NCBI GenBank assembly: GCA_934613505.1
Contig: CAKTTB010000006.1
Location: 60,557 to 124,556, forward strand
Reading direction: 5' to 3'
DNA: 64,000 bases
DNA from: an uncultured Oscillospiraceae bacterium
Lineage (GTDB): Bacteria > Bacillota > Clostridia > Oscillospirales > Oscillospiraceae
The stretch's first letter is position 1; every line of letters begins with the position of its first letter. The position numbers and the translations under genes were made by a program. This document shows positions 29,019 to 37,745 of this stretch, piece by piece. The notes beneath the pieces were generated by a model. That model had not been told where the DNA came from, made no database searches, and was given only the letters and a program-made list of their open reading frames with translations.

Positions 29019-29738
29019 ATGAAACTGGATATCATGGGTCTGCAGTTTGATAATGTCACGATGGACGAAGCGGCTGCGCGCGCAGAGGAGATCCTTGCCG
29101 GCAGCAGGACCTGCTACGCGGTGACGCCGAACGCCGAGATCGCCTATGAGGCGCTGCACGACGAAAAGCTGCGCGCACTCCTGAACGATGCAGATCTCGT
29201 CCTGCCGGACGGCGCGGGCGTTGTTCTGGCGTCAAAGCTTCTGAAAACGCCCTTGAAGCAGAAGGTCGCCGGCGTCGATTTTGCCGACCGGCTGCTGTCC
29301 ATTCTCGAATCGACCGGCGGCGGGCTGTATCTGCTCGGCAGTAAGCCCGGCATTGCGGAGCTGGCCGCGCAGAAGATGTGCGAAAAGCACCCGAAGCTTC
29401 ACATCTGCGGCATGGCTGACGGCTACTTCAAGGATGAAGCTGCTGTGATCGCGAAGATCAACGCTGCAGCGCCGGACGTGCTGTTTGTCTGCCTCGGCGC
29501 GCCGAAGCAGGAAATTTTCATGAAAGAGCATCTGAACGAGCTTTCCGTCAAGCTGATGATCGGTCTCGGCGGGACGCTTGACAGCTTTGCCGGAACGGTC
29601 AAGCGCGCGCCCAAATGGATGATCCGCTGCAATCTGGAATGGCTGTACCGGCTCATCAAGGAGCCGAAGCGCTTTGGCCGGATGCTCCGGCTGCCCAAAT
29701 ACCTGTTTGCCGTGATGCACAAGCGGATAAGAGGATAA
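29019..29738 (+). CDS. WecG/TagA/CpsF-family glycosyltransferase
   Basis: The 239-aa protein belongs to the family that adds N-acetylmannosamine or a related sugar to lipid-linked GlcNAc in wall polymer synthesis. Family marks are CYAVTPNAEIAYEA (about residues 33-46), LVLPDGAGVV, YLLGSKPG, VCLGAPKQEIFM, and IGLGGTLDSFAG. The C-terminal basic segment (KRAPKWMIRCNLEWLYRLI) probably binds the membrane. I chose the ATG at 29019, about 10 bases after GTGAGG; the frame is open further upstream. The exact polymer (teichoic acid or capsule) is not indicated. Confidence 0.9.
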   Translation: MKLDIMGLQFDNVTMDEAAARAEEILAGSRTCYAVTPNAEIAYEALHDEKLRALLNDADLVLPDGAGVVLASKLLKTPLKQKVAGVDFADRLLSILESTGGGLYLLGSKPGIAELAAQKMCEKHPKLHICGMADGYFKDEAAVIAKINAAAPDVLFVCLGAPKQEIFMKEHLNELSVKLMIGLGGTLDSFAGTVKRAPKWMIRCNLEWLYRLIKEPKRFGRMLRLPKYLFAVMHKRIRG

Positions 29739-29743
29739 GAACC

Positions 29744-30415
29744 ATGGGAAAACTGATCGTAATCGAAGGAACAGACGGGACTGGCAAGTCCACGCAGTTC
29801 GCAATGCTGACGCGCCGGCTCAAGGAAGAGGGGACGGCGTTCCGCCGCATCCAGTTTCCGCAGTATCTCGAGCCGTCGTCGGCACTCATCCGGATGTATC
29901 TGAACGGCGAGTTCGGAGAGAATCCCAACGATGTGAACGCCTACGCCGCCTCCACATTCTATGCTGTCGACCGCTATGCGTCCTATCAGCGCGTGTGGAA
30001 AAAGGACTATCTGGACGGCGGCGTGATCCTGTCGGACCGCTATACGACCTCCAACGCCGTCCATCAGGGTGGAAAGCTGGAGGGTGCGGCGCGGGAGGAA
30101 TTTTTCTCGTGGCTCTATGATCTGGAGTTCAACCGTATGGGGCTGCCGAAGCCGGATCTGGTGCTGTGTCTGGATATGCCGGTCGAGATGTCGGAGGCGT
30201 TGATGCGCAAGCGAGAAAGCGATACCGGAACCAAGGCGGATATTCACGAGCGCGACGATGGGTATCTGCACAGGTGCCGAGAGGTCGCCAAACAGGCCGC
30301 GGCGTATTTCGGCTGGACGACGGTGTCCTGCGTAAAGGACGGGCAGCTGCGGACGATCGAAGATATCCACGAAGAGCTGTATACATATGTGAAAGCATGT
30401 CTGGAGGACAGATAA
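29744..30415 (+). CDS. tmk: Thymidylate kinase
   Basis: Tmk makes dTDP from dTMP. The 223-aa protein opens with the P-loop EGTDGTGKST (residues 8-17) and contains the substrate and LID regions DRYTTSN and DTGTKADIHERD. It lacks an obvious fusion or deletion. The ATG is 5 bases after the glycosyltransferase stop, with GAGGA upstream. This is the housekeeping enzyme unless another copy exists elsewhere. Confidence 0.94.
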   Translation: MGKLIVIEGTDGTGKSTQFAMLTRRLKEEGTAFRRIQFPQYLEPSSALIRMYLNGEFGENPNDVNAYAASTFYAVDRYASYQRVWKKDYLDGGVILSDRYTTSNAVHQGGKLEGAAREEFFSWLYDLEFNRMGLPKPDLVLCLDMPVEMSEALMRKRESDTGTKADIHERDDGYLHRCREVAKQAAAYFGWTTVSCVKDGQLRTIEDIHEELYTYVKACLEDR

Positions 30416-30418
30416 CGT

Positions 30419-30961
30419 ATGGTTTATATTATTTTGGGAAAAGGCTTTGAGCCGATGGAGGCTGTTGCGCCGTGCGACATTCTGCGCCGCGGCGGCGTGG
30501 AAGTGCAGTTCGCCGGGATCGGCGGCACGCTGATCGAGGGCGGCCACGGGATCTGCGTGCAGGCGGACTGCCGCGTGGAGGACATGAAGCTGGGCAGGAC
30601 TGATATGGTGATCCTGCCCGGCGGTCTTGGCGGCGTACAGTCGATCCTTGGCTGTGAAACGGCGATGAATTTTATCCGGCTGGCGTATGAGGATCAGAAA
30701 TACGTCGCGGCCATCTGCGCCGCGCCGACCATTCTCGCACAGCTGCACATCACGGACGGCCGCAGGGCGACCTGCTATCCCGGCATGGAGAGCCAGATGG
30801 GTGCGGCTGTGATGACAGACTGCGGCGCTGTACAGGACGGCCGCGTGATCACCGGCCGCGCCGCCGGTGCGGCGGATGAATTTGGCCTTCTGTGCCTGCA
30901 GGCGCTGCAGGGGAAGGATGTGTCTTCGCAGGTCGCGGCAGGCATTGTCTACCGCGCGTGA
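30419..30961 (+). CDS. DJ-1/PfpI family protein
   Basis: The 180-aa protein has the flavodoxin-like DJ-1 fold: VYIILGKGFEPMEAVAPCDIL at the start, DMVILPGGLGGVQ, and the nucleophile elbow with the reactive cysteine in AAICAAPTIL (about residue 100). The family includes deglycase/chaperone-like and YajL/ThiJ proteins; the actual activity here is unknown. It starts 3 bases after tmk and is followed 11 bases later by mltG, so it is within the operon. Confidence 0.9.
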   Translation: MVYIILGKGFEPMEAVAPCDILRRGGVEVQFAGIGGTLIEGGHGICVQADCRVEDMKLGRTDMVILPGGLGGVQSILGCETAMNFIRLAYEDQKYVAAICAAPTILAQLHITDGRRATCYPGMESQMGAAVMTDCGAVQDGRVITGRAAGAADEFGLLCLQALQGKDVSSQVAAGIVYRA

Positions 30962-30972
30962 GGGAGGAACAA

Positions 30973-32490
30973 ATGGCAGAACAAAACCCCAATCTTCAGC
31001 CGGAGGCGTCCCAGCCGCAGGAAAACAGCGAGCTGGAAAAAAGCCTCGAGGAGCTGTCGCTGGACGAGCTGCTTGCGTCCGTCAAGGACGATCTGGCCCG
31101 CGTCGACGCGATGATGGATGATTCCGATGCCGACGTGCCGGACGCGGAGACCGTGCTGGAGGACGCGAACCGGCAGACGGAAAAGAAACCCGAAAAGAGC
31201 GGCATGCAGCCGCTGTTTGAGCCGAAGATCCCGGAAGAATATGCAGATCTGACGGCGGACGTCGATCAGGAGGAGCCGGAGCAGCCGCCCAAAAAGCATC
31301 AGCGGCTCCCGTCCGGCATCCGGGTCCTGCTCTATGTGTGCTGCGTGCTTGCAGTTTCCGTGCTTCTCGCGGTCGCCGCATGGCGCGTTGCCGACGATGT
31401 GCTTGCACTGACGAAGGACGATACCGAGGTCACAGTGACCATCCCCGACGGCGCGACAATCTCCCAGATCGCGTCCGAGCTGCGCAGCAAGGGCCTTGTC
31501 CGATACGAGGGCCTGTTCAAGTTCTACTGCTGGGCGTCCCACGCGGAACAGACGATCGAGCCGGGGACGTATACGCTGAACGGCCGGTATGACTATCACG
31601 CACTCATCAACAATATGGTAGAGGCCAGCCCGGACCGCGCGGTCGTCGAGGTCACCATCCCCGAGGGCTATGAATGCACGGACATTTTCAAGCTGCTGGA
31701 GGCCGACGGTGTCTGCTCGTATGATGAGCTGGCGAATGCGGCGGCCACGTATGAATTTGACTATGCGTTCCTGCAGGATATTGCCTACGGCAGCGAGAAC
31801 CGGCTGGAGGGCTATCTGTTCCCGGACACGTACCAGTTCTATATGGGCGATTCGCCGGAAAACGTCATTGATAAGTTCCTGCGGAACTTTGACAACAAAT
31901 TTACCAGCGATCTCTACGACGCGCTGGACGCGCTCAATGACCGCCTGGCAGAGCAGATGCGTACGAACGGCTTTACGGAAGCCGAGATCACGAACGCGAA
32001 GCTGTCGCTCTATGACCTCATTACCGTTGCTTCGCTCGTTGAGAAGGAAACGGCAAAGACTTCTGAGAGCGCAACGATCGCATCCGTGATCTATAACCGC
32101 CTGTGCAGCAAGCTCTATCCGTGCCTTGAGATCGACGCGACCATCCAGTACGCGCTAGACGAACGCAAGGAAGTTCTCTCCAACGCGGACAAGGGTGTCA
32201 TCAGCCCGTATAACACCTATACGAACGCCGGCCTGCCGGCCGGTCCGATCGCGAACCCGGGTATGAACTCGATCCGCGCGGCGCTGTATCCCGCTGAGAC
32301 GAACTACTATTTCTACGCGCTGAACGCCGATGGCGTCCACCATTTCTCCGAGACCTACTACGAGCATCAGGATTTCCTTGCTGAGCTCGCAGGCAAGACT
32401 GCACCGGAGAATCCGGATGAGACTGCTGCTGACGCACAGGGATCGGATGAAACCGATACGACGGAGAATCAGACAGATGGACAGACGTAA
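30973..32490 (+). CDS. mltG: Endolytic murein transglycosylase MltG
   Basis: MltG cuts nascent peptidoglycan glycan strands and sets their length. The 505-aa protein has a long acidic cytoplasmic N-terminus (about 110 residues), one membrane helix (about 115-135: LLYVCCVLAVSVLLAVAAW), a LysM-like region, and the YceG catalytic domain with the catalytic Glu in SLVEKETAK and the later signature YNTYTNAGLPAGPIANPG. I chose the ATG at 30973, just after GAGGGAGG; earlier in-frame codons lie inside the previous gene. The last 14 bases overlap the U32 gene. Confidence 0.93.
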   Translation: MAEQNPNLQPEASQPQENSELEKSLEELSLDELLASVKDDLARVDAMMDDSDADVPDAETVLEDANRQTEKKPEKSGMQPLFEPKIPEEYADLTADVDQEEPEQPPKKHQRLPSGIRVLLYVCCVLAVSVLLAVAAWRVADDVLALTKDDTEVTVTIPDGATISQIASELRSKGLVRYEGLFKFYCWASHAEQTIEPGTYTLNGRYDYHALINNMVEASPDRAVVEVTIPEGYECTDIFKLLEADGVCSYDELANAAATYEFDYAFLQDIAYGSENRLEGYLFPDTYQFYMGDSPENVIDKFLRNFDNKFTSDLYDALDALNDRLAEQMRTNGFTEAEITNAKLSLYDLITVASLVEKETAKTSESATIASVIYNRLCSKLYPCLEIDATIQYALDERKEVLSNADKGVISPYNTYTNAGLPAGPIANPGMNSIRAALYPAETNYYFYALNADGVHHFSETYYEHQDFLAELAGKTAPENPDETAADAQGSDETDTTENQTDGQT

Positions 32491-33700
32491 GCCGGAACTC
32501 TTAAGCCCGGCAGGGGACATGGAAAAGCTCCGCATGGCGATCGCGTATGGGGCGGACGCCGTCTATCTGGCGGGGACAAGCTTCGGCATGCGCTCGTTTA
32601 CCGGCAATTTCACACCGGAAGAGCTGCCGAAGGCTGTCGCGCTTGCACACGAGGCAGGCGTGAAGGTCCACTGCACGGTCAATATCATGCCGCGCAACGA
32701 CGAAGCGGAGCAGTTGCCCGCCTATCTCGAGCAGTTGGACGCCGCAGGCGTCGACGCGCTGATCCTTGCCGATCTCGGCGCGTTCATGATGGCGGGGCGC
32801 TATGCCCCGCATTGCCAGCGGCATGTGTCCACGCAGCAGTCGATTGCCAATTACGCCTGCGCGCAGAGCTGGTTCGATCTTGGAGCCAGCCGCGTCGTGC
32901 TGGCGCGGGAGCTGAGCCTGCGGGAGATCATCGGCATCCGCGAACGCGTCTCGCCGCAGCTGGAGCTGGAGACGTTCTGCCACGGCGCGATGTGCGTGTC
33001 CTATTCCGGCCGGTGCCTGCTCAGCAACTACATGACCGGACGCGACTCCAACCGCGGCCAGTGTGCCCAGCCGTGCCGGTATCAGTACGCGCTGATGGAG
33101 GAAAAGCGTCCGGGCGAATACTTCCCGGTCTTCGAGGATGAAAAGGGAACGTACATCATGAACTCCCGCGATATGTGCATGATCGACCATCTGGACGAGC
33201 TGTGCGACGCAGGAATCGACTGCCTGAAAATTGAAGGACGCGCAAAATCGGCCTATTATGCGGCCATTGTGACGGGCGCGTACCGGCACGTGCTGGACGA
33301 CGTGTGGGCCGGCCGCGCGCCGGATCCTGTCTGGCGCGACGAGGTCGAGCATGTTTCGCACCGCCACTATGCGACGGGCTTCTACTACGGTCAGCCCGGC
33401 CAGTTCACAGAGAACTCCCGCTATCTGCGCGAGTGGCAGATCTGTGCCGTGGTCGAGCGCTGTGATGCGCAGGGGAATGCAGTCCTGAGCCTGCGGAACA
33501 AGTTTTCCGTCGGGGATACCGTCGAGCTGGTCGGCCCGGATCTGCGGCCGTTCCAGTGGGAGGTCACACCGATGGAGGACATGGACGGCGTCCCGCTTTC
33601 AGAGCCGCGCACGCCGCAGATGCGCTTCCGGGCGAAGCTCCCTAAGCAGGTCCCGCCGCTGTCCTTTGTGCGGCATGCGGTCGAGCTTTCCGGACGATAA
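32477..33700 (+). CDS. Peptidase U32 family protein (TrhP/YrrO-like)
   Basis: The 407-aa protein starts with ELLSPAGDMEKLRMAI and YGADAVYLAG, the signature of U32 proteins that includes the tRNA/rRNA hydroxylation factors TrhP and RlhA. Later cysteines lie in ELETFCHGAMCVSYSGRC, GQCAQPCRYQY, and DCLKIEGRAKS, the set thought to bind an iron-sulfur cluster in this family. It more likely takes part in 5-hydroxyuridine formation in tRNA than in proteolysis. The mltG-U32 order parallels yrrL to yrrO in Bacillus. It overlaps mltG by 14 bases, and a terminator follows. Confidence 0.88.
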   Translation: MDRRKPELLSPAGDMEKLRMAIAYGADAVYLAGTSFGMRSFTGNFTPEELPKAVALAHEAGVKVHCTVNIMPRNDEAEQLPAYLEQLDAAGVDALILADLGAFMMAGRYAPHCQRHVSTQQSIANYACAQSWFDLGASRVVLARELSLREIIGIRERVSPQLELETFCHGAMCVSYSGRCLLSNYMTGRDSNRGQCAQPCRYQYALMEEKRPGEYFPVFEDEKGTYIMNSRDMCMIDHLDELCDAGIDCLKIEGRAKSAYYAAIVTGAYRHVLDDVWAGRAPDPVWRDEVEHVSHRHYATGFYYGQPGQFTENSRYLREWQICAVVERCDAQGNAVLSLRNKFSVGDTVELVGPDLRPFQWEVTPMEDMDGVPLSEPRTPQMRFRAKLPKQVPPLSFVRHAVELSGR

Positions 33701-33705
33701 AAAAC

Positions 33706-33728
33706 GAGCGCTGTTTCAAACAGCGCTC
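33706..33728. terminator. Bidirectional terminator between the U32 and acyltransferase-like genes
   Basis: GAGCGCTGTTT and its complement form an 11-base stem around one base (33706-33728), with AAAAAAC on the left and ATTTC on the right, between two convergent genes. Confidence 0.7.
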
Positions 33729-33743
33729 ATTTCATACTTGGGC

Positions 33744-34460
33744 TTATTTCCGGATCGCGGCGATCAGCTCCAGAAGGCCGTACACGACCGGCTGGTGGAG
33801 CAGGTAAATGAACAGCGACTGCCGGCCGCACCAGCAGAAGAATCTTGCAATTGCGCTTTCCCGGAACGAACCGGGCAGGCGCGTTTTTTTCTCGGCGTAG
33901 ACCGTCCGCCCAAGGACAGCGCCCAGCATGTACCAGCCGAGATGCGGAAGCAATGGGAAATAGTCGCTGGAGGAAAAGCCCTCGTACACAAGGCCGAACG
34001 GGAACAGGAACCTTGCCTCCACGACTGTCCCGGAGATGAGATACCCGGTAACGACCAGCACGATCCCGACAGCCGCCAGCTCCTGCGTCGGGAGTCTGCG
34101 ATAGACAGGATACAGCGTCATGCAGATGCCGAGCAGGTGCAGAACGCCGAACCAGACAATCACGTCCCGTGTGGCCATGCCGAGCCGGTACATCCCGAAG
34201 GTCACAAGCGAGATCAGCATGCCGCAGGCGAACACGATCGCGCCGCGGCGGAAGCTCCGCGAGCCAAGCGTCGCGCAGCAGCCGGACAGAATGACGAAGA
34301 TCACGCCGCCATACTGCTGGATGAACACGTACCACGCCGGCAGATGCAGATCAAGTCCGATAAAATATCCGAGATCATAGATGAGATGCACAAGGATGAC
34401 GCACAGGATGCAGAACCCGCGCAGCGCATCCAGCTCCCAGATCCGGTCTGCTTTTTTCAT
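33744..34460 (-). CDS. DUF1624 / HGSNAT-type acyltransferase-like membrane protein
   Basis: The 238-aa protein has about seven hydrophobic segments. It opens with RIWELDALRGFCILCVILVH and IYDLGYF, and has FIQQYGGVIFVILSGC and a GVLHLLGI motif, the pattern of DUF1624, related to the catalytic part of heparan-alpha-glucosaminide N-acetyltransferase. Such proteins are thought to move acetyl groups across the membrane to a sugar or wall component. The His in VLVHLIYD is a likely catalytic residue by analogy. The acceptor is unknown, and it lies alone between two terminated units. Confidence 0.85.
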   Translation of the reverse strand: MKKADRIWELDALRGFCILCVILVHLIYDLGYFIGLDLHLPAWYVFIQQYGGVIFVILSGCCATLGSRSFRRGAIVFACGMLISLVTFGMYRLGMATRDVIVWFGVLHLLGICMTLYPVYRRLPTQELAAVGIVLVVTGYLISGTVVEARFLFPFGLVYEGFSSSDYFPLLPHLGWYMLGAVLGRTVYAEKKTRLPGSFRESAIARFFCWCGRQSLFIYLLHQPVVYGLLELIAAIRK

Positions 34461-34521
34461 AAGAACTCCCTCTGAAAACGTGCCGCCTGCTGCCGGAGCA
34501 GCAGGCGGGCTGTGTCAAAAA

Positions 34522-36264
34522 TCAGGCGTTTTTGGCGTCTTCCGCGGCCTGACGATCTGCCTCTTCCTCTTCCAGCACACGGTAGGCGACCTTGCCGACC
34601 AGCGTCTTGGGAAGCTCGGGGCGGAACTCGATGTCATACGGCATGGCGTATTTCGCGATATGCTGCCGGCAGTAGGCAAGAATCTCCTCCTTGACGGCGT
34701 CCGACGGCTCATAACCCGGACGCAGGACGACGAAGGCCTTGACCTTCTGCATCTTATACGGATCCTTCACGCCGATGACGCAGGAGAGCAGCACCTTCTC
34801 ATAGCCGTCAATGATGTTTTCCAGCTGGCCGGGATAGACATTGTAGCCGGAGGTGATGATCATGCGCTTGATACGCTGCGAGAAGTAGACAAAGCCGTCA
34901 TCGTCCATTTTGCCAAGATCGCCCGTGTGCAGCCAGATGCGGCCGTCGGCATGGCGGCGGAGCGTGTTGGCGGTCTCTTCGGGATTGTCGACATACTCAA
35001 GCATAACAGACGGGCCGGAGACGCAGATTTCGCCCTCGATGTTCGCGTCGACCTCCTGCGTGGTGCCGGTCTTGACGATCTTGTAATACGTGTCCGGGAA
35101 CGGAACGCCGATGGAGCCGACGCGGTTGTAATCCTTCGGCGTCAGGCAGGAGGCCGTCACACACTCGGTCAGGCCGTAGCCCTGCCGCACCTGCACGGAG
35201 GCGTTGTGGGCCTTGAGGAAGCCGTCAACCTTCTTTTTCAGCTCGATGGACATGCTGTCGCCGCCGGAGAAGACGCCCTTCAGGCAGCTGAGATCGGCAT
35301 TTTCGAGCTTCTCCGCGCGCAGCAGCGCCTCAAACAGCGTCGGGACGCCCGGGATGATGTTGGGCTGCTTCTTGATGAGCAGCTCTGCATAGGTGTTGAC
35401 GTTGAACTTCGGAACAAGAATGCAGCATGCGCCGCCGATGAGCGCCGTATGGATGCCGATGCCAAGACCAAAGCCATGGAACACAGGCATGACGGAGAGC
35501 ATCTTCATGCCGTCGATGGGGGAGAAGCCCGAGGCCGCAATGGTCTGCAGGCCAAGGGCATTGAAGTTCATGTTGGACAGGAGGATGCCCTTGGTCGTGC
35601 CGGTTGTGCCGCCGGAGTAGAGGATGGAAGCGCCGTCGGAAGCCTTGCCGAACTCCTTCGGAAGGGGAAGACTGCGCTTTTTGCCCACGCGCAGGAACTC
35701 GGACCACCAGATGTAATTGCCCTTCTTCGGGGGCTTGGGATACTTGCGTCCAGCCGTGAGCGCATAGCCGACAGCCAGATGAGGGAACAGCTCGTCCTCG
35801 ATCTTTGCAACCAGCAGCTTGCAGTCCGGATCGTCCAGCTCCGGCATGATGGGCGCGATCTTGGCATAGAACTGATCGAGCGTCAGGATGCACTTGGAGT
35901 GGGAGAAGTTGAGATAGAATTTGATCTCGCCAGCTGCGGACAGCGGATGGATCATGTTCGAGACTGCGCCGATCCGATTCAGACCATAGAACGCCTGCAG
36001 CGCCTGCGGGCAGTTCGGCATGCAGATGGTCACGCGGTCGCCCTTCTGGATGCCCATGGCGAGGAACGCCTGCGCGGCAGCGTCGATCTTCTGCATGAAC
36101 TGCGCATAGGTCGTTTTCTTGCCCATGAACTCATAGGCGTACAGCTTCGGATTGCGGTCAGCGGCAGCCTGCACCATCTGGTAGATGGTCTTCTGCGGAT
36201 ACGTCAGATGATGGGGTACATCACCGTAATACTTGAGCCAGGGAGCGGAAGAGGAAAGTCCCAT
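34522..36264 (-). CDS. AMP-dependent acyl-CoA synthetase/ligase
   Basis: The 580-aa protein is an ANL-family adenylating enzyme, most like long-chain fatty acyl-CoA ligases. Motifs are ILYSGGTTGTTKGILLSN (phosphate-binding P-loop), GYGLTECV, LHTGDLGKMDDDG, and ITSGYNVYPGQLE in the hinge. The C-terminal lysine region (FRPELPKTLVGKVAYRVLEEE) is present. It would activate a fatty or aryl acid to acyl-AMP and then acyl-CoA. I chose the ATG at 36264, 9 bases after AAAGG; the ATG at 36273 abuts that site. It is monocistronic, and the natural substrate is not indicated. Confidence 0.9.
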   Translation of the reverse strand: MGLSSSAPWLKYYGDVPHHLTYPQKTIYQMVQAAADRNPKLYAYEFMGKKTTYAQFMQKIDAAAQAFLAMGIQKGDRVTICMPNCPQALQAFYGLNRIGAVSNMIHPLSAAGEIKFYLNFSHSKCILTLDQFYAKIAPIMPELDDPDCKLLVAKIEDELFPHLAVGYALTAGRKYPKPPKKGNYIWWSEFLRVGKKRSLPLPKEFGKASDGASILYSGGTTGTTKGILLSNMNFNALGLQTIAASGFSPIDGMKMLSVMPVFHGFGLGIGIHTALIGGACCILVPKFNVNTYAELLIKKQPNIIPGVPTLFEALLRAEKLENADLSCLKGVFSGGDSMSIELKKKVDGFLKAHNASVQVRQGYGLTECVTASCLTPKDYNRVGSIGVPFPDTYYKIVKTGTTQEVDANIEGEICVSGPSVMLEYVDNPEETANTLRRHADGRIWLHTGDLGKMDDDGFVYFSQRIKRMIITSGYNVYPGQLENIIDGYEKVLLSCVIGVKDPYKMQKVKAFVVLRPGYEPSDAVKEEILAYCRQHIAKYAMPYDIEFRPELPKTLVGKVAYRVLEEEEADRQAAEDAKNA

Positions 36265-36415
36265 TTTTTTCATCCTTTCAGTTATCGATTTTACACACCT
36301 GCCTGCCGCTTTCCACACACCAAAAACGACAAACATAAAAATTATACGTCACCTGCCACTAAATAGCAAGGACTGATTCTGAAAAACCAGTCAGATTCCG
36401 GAATTTGCGGCAGAT

Positions 36416-37567
36416 TCAGCGCTCCAGCAGCCGCATCAGCGGGTTCCGGCCGACCTGCATGGCGCCCTTCGGACAGAACTCCTGACAGCAGAAGCAGCGG
36501 ATGCATTTGCTGCGGTCAATGACCGGCTTTTTGCGTTGCATGCTGATCGCGTGCGCCGGACAGATCTTTGCACATTTCGAGCAGCCAATGCAATCGGCGG
36601 CGTGCAGCTTCGGTTTCGGGGTCAGAATGCCGTGCAGCGCGGACTGGATCGCCCGGCCGACCGCGCCGGAGCCGCCGTAGCGGAACTGGACACTGGACTG
36701 GGACGGGACCGTCTTATAATCGCTGACAATGAACGCCGCCGGATCAGCGGAAACGGACAGCGCAGCAGGGGAAGCAGGACACAGCCCACGGCGGATGGCC
36801 GCCTGCAGCGTCGGCACATCGTCCGGCTGCAGACCGATGAGCGTACACGCGGCCAGATCCAGCCTGTGCGCGTCCTGCGCGGCTAGGATGCAGCCGATCT
36901 GGCGCGGCTGGCCCTGCGTCGGGCCGTTGCCCTCCATGCCGACCACAGCGTCGCAGACGCACAGGCGCGGCTTCCAGTATTCGCAGAGATCGACGATCAT
37001 GTCGGAGAAATCTTCGATCTTTGGATATTTATAGTGATATTCCGGCTTTATGGTACCCGGAATGGTACCGAAAAAGTTCTTGACGGCGTTGGACATGCCC
37101 ATCATGCCGTGTGTCTTGAGCTTGCAGACGTCAATGACGGCGTCGGCCTTCCGAAGATATGCGGTCGCGGTAAACTGTCGGGCCTGTACGGCCTCCGGGA
37201 ACGAGACATCCTCCACGGAAAAATCCTGATTCAGCTCCGCACCAAGCGCCTGCGCCGCACGGAGGCCGGTCACGTCATAGACGTGCTGCAGATGCGCGGC
37301 GGTGTAGAGTCCACCGGGGCTGTCACCGAGGATCACGTGCGCGCCGCGCGCCGTCAGCATGCGGGTCAGCGCGCAGACGACTGCGGGGTGGACCGTCGCA
37401 GCCTGCTCCGGCTTCATGGCGGAGACGAGGTTGAGCTTCAGCGCAACGCGCATGCCGGGCGTGACCCAGTCAAGACTGCCGGCCTGTCCGATGGCCTGCT
37501 CCAGCGCAGCGGAGACCTCCTGTTCTTCATAGCTCCGGCAGGCGGCAAGCGCCACGTCATACTGCAT
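36416..37567 (-). CDS. DUF362 protein with C-terminal 2[4Fe-4S] ferredoxin domain
   Basis: The 383-aa protein has the DUF362 domain (about residues 30-270: VALKLNLVSAMKPEQAATVHP, LGDSPGG, VCKLKTHGMMGMSNAVKNFFG, VVGMEGNGPTQG) followed by a bacterioferredoxin-like domain with two clusters of cysteines, CIGCSKCAKICP and CIRCFCCQEFCP. Such proteins are common in anaerobes, but the substrate is unknown; electron-transfer to a metal- or flavin-dependent partner is likely. GGAGG precedes the start. It lies alone, 151 bases downstream (leftward) of the LCP gene region and unconnected to a pathway. Confidence 0.88.
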   Translation of the reverse strand: MQYDVALAACRSYEEQEVSAALEQAIGQAGSLDWVTPGMRVALKLNLVSAMKPEQAATVHPAVVCALTRMLTARGAHVILGDSPGGLYTAAHLQHVYDVTGLRAAQALGAELNQDFSVEDVSFPEAVQARQFTATAYLRKADAVIDVCKLKTHGMMGMSNAVKNFFGTIPGTIKPEYHYKYPKIEDFSDMIVDLCEYWKPRLCVCDAVVGMEGNGPTQGQPRQIGCILAAQDAHRLDLAACTLIGLQPDDVPTLQAAIRRGLCPASPAALSVSADPAAFIVSDYKTVPSQSSVQFRYGGSGAVGRAIQSALHGILTPKPKLHAADCIGCSKCAKICPAHAISMQRKKPVIDRSKCIRCFCCQEFCPKGAMQVGRNPLMRLLER

Positions 37568-37646
37568 ACGTGTATCCTCCGTTTCTGAAAACTTGTATCA
37601 GTGTATCATGGAATCACACGGATTGCAACGCGCGCAGCGGCCAGTA

Positions 37647-37675
37647 TTTACTTTTTGGTGAATATATGTTACAAT
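37647..37675 (+). promoter_or_regulatory. Promoter for the LCP gene
   Basis: TTTACT (37647-37652) and TACAAT (37670-37675) are 17 bases apart, about 70 bases before the LCP start codon, in the 178-base gap after the divergent DUF362 gene. Confidence 0.65.
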
Positions 37676-37745
37676 ACCATATCGAATTGGAAACTTTCTT
37701 TCCACCAGCCGGTCCGGTTGGGCGGAAAATGGAAGGAGACATCGT

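Noticed and set aside
34381..36366. 661-codon rightward open frame opposite the acyl-CoA ligase
   Set aside because: Shadow of a well-defined ANL enzyme on the other strand.
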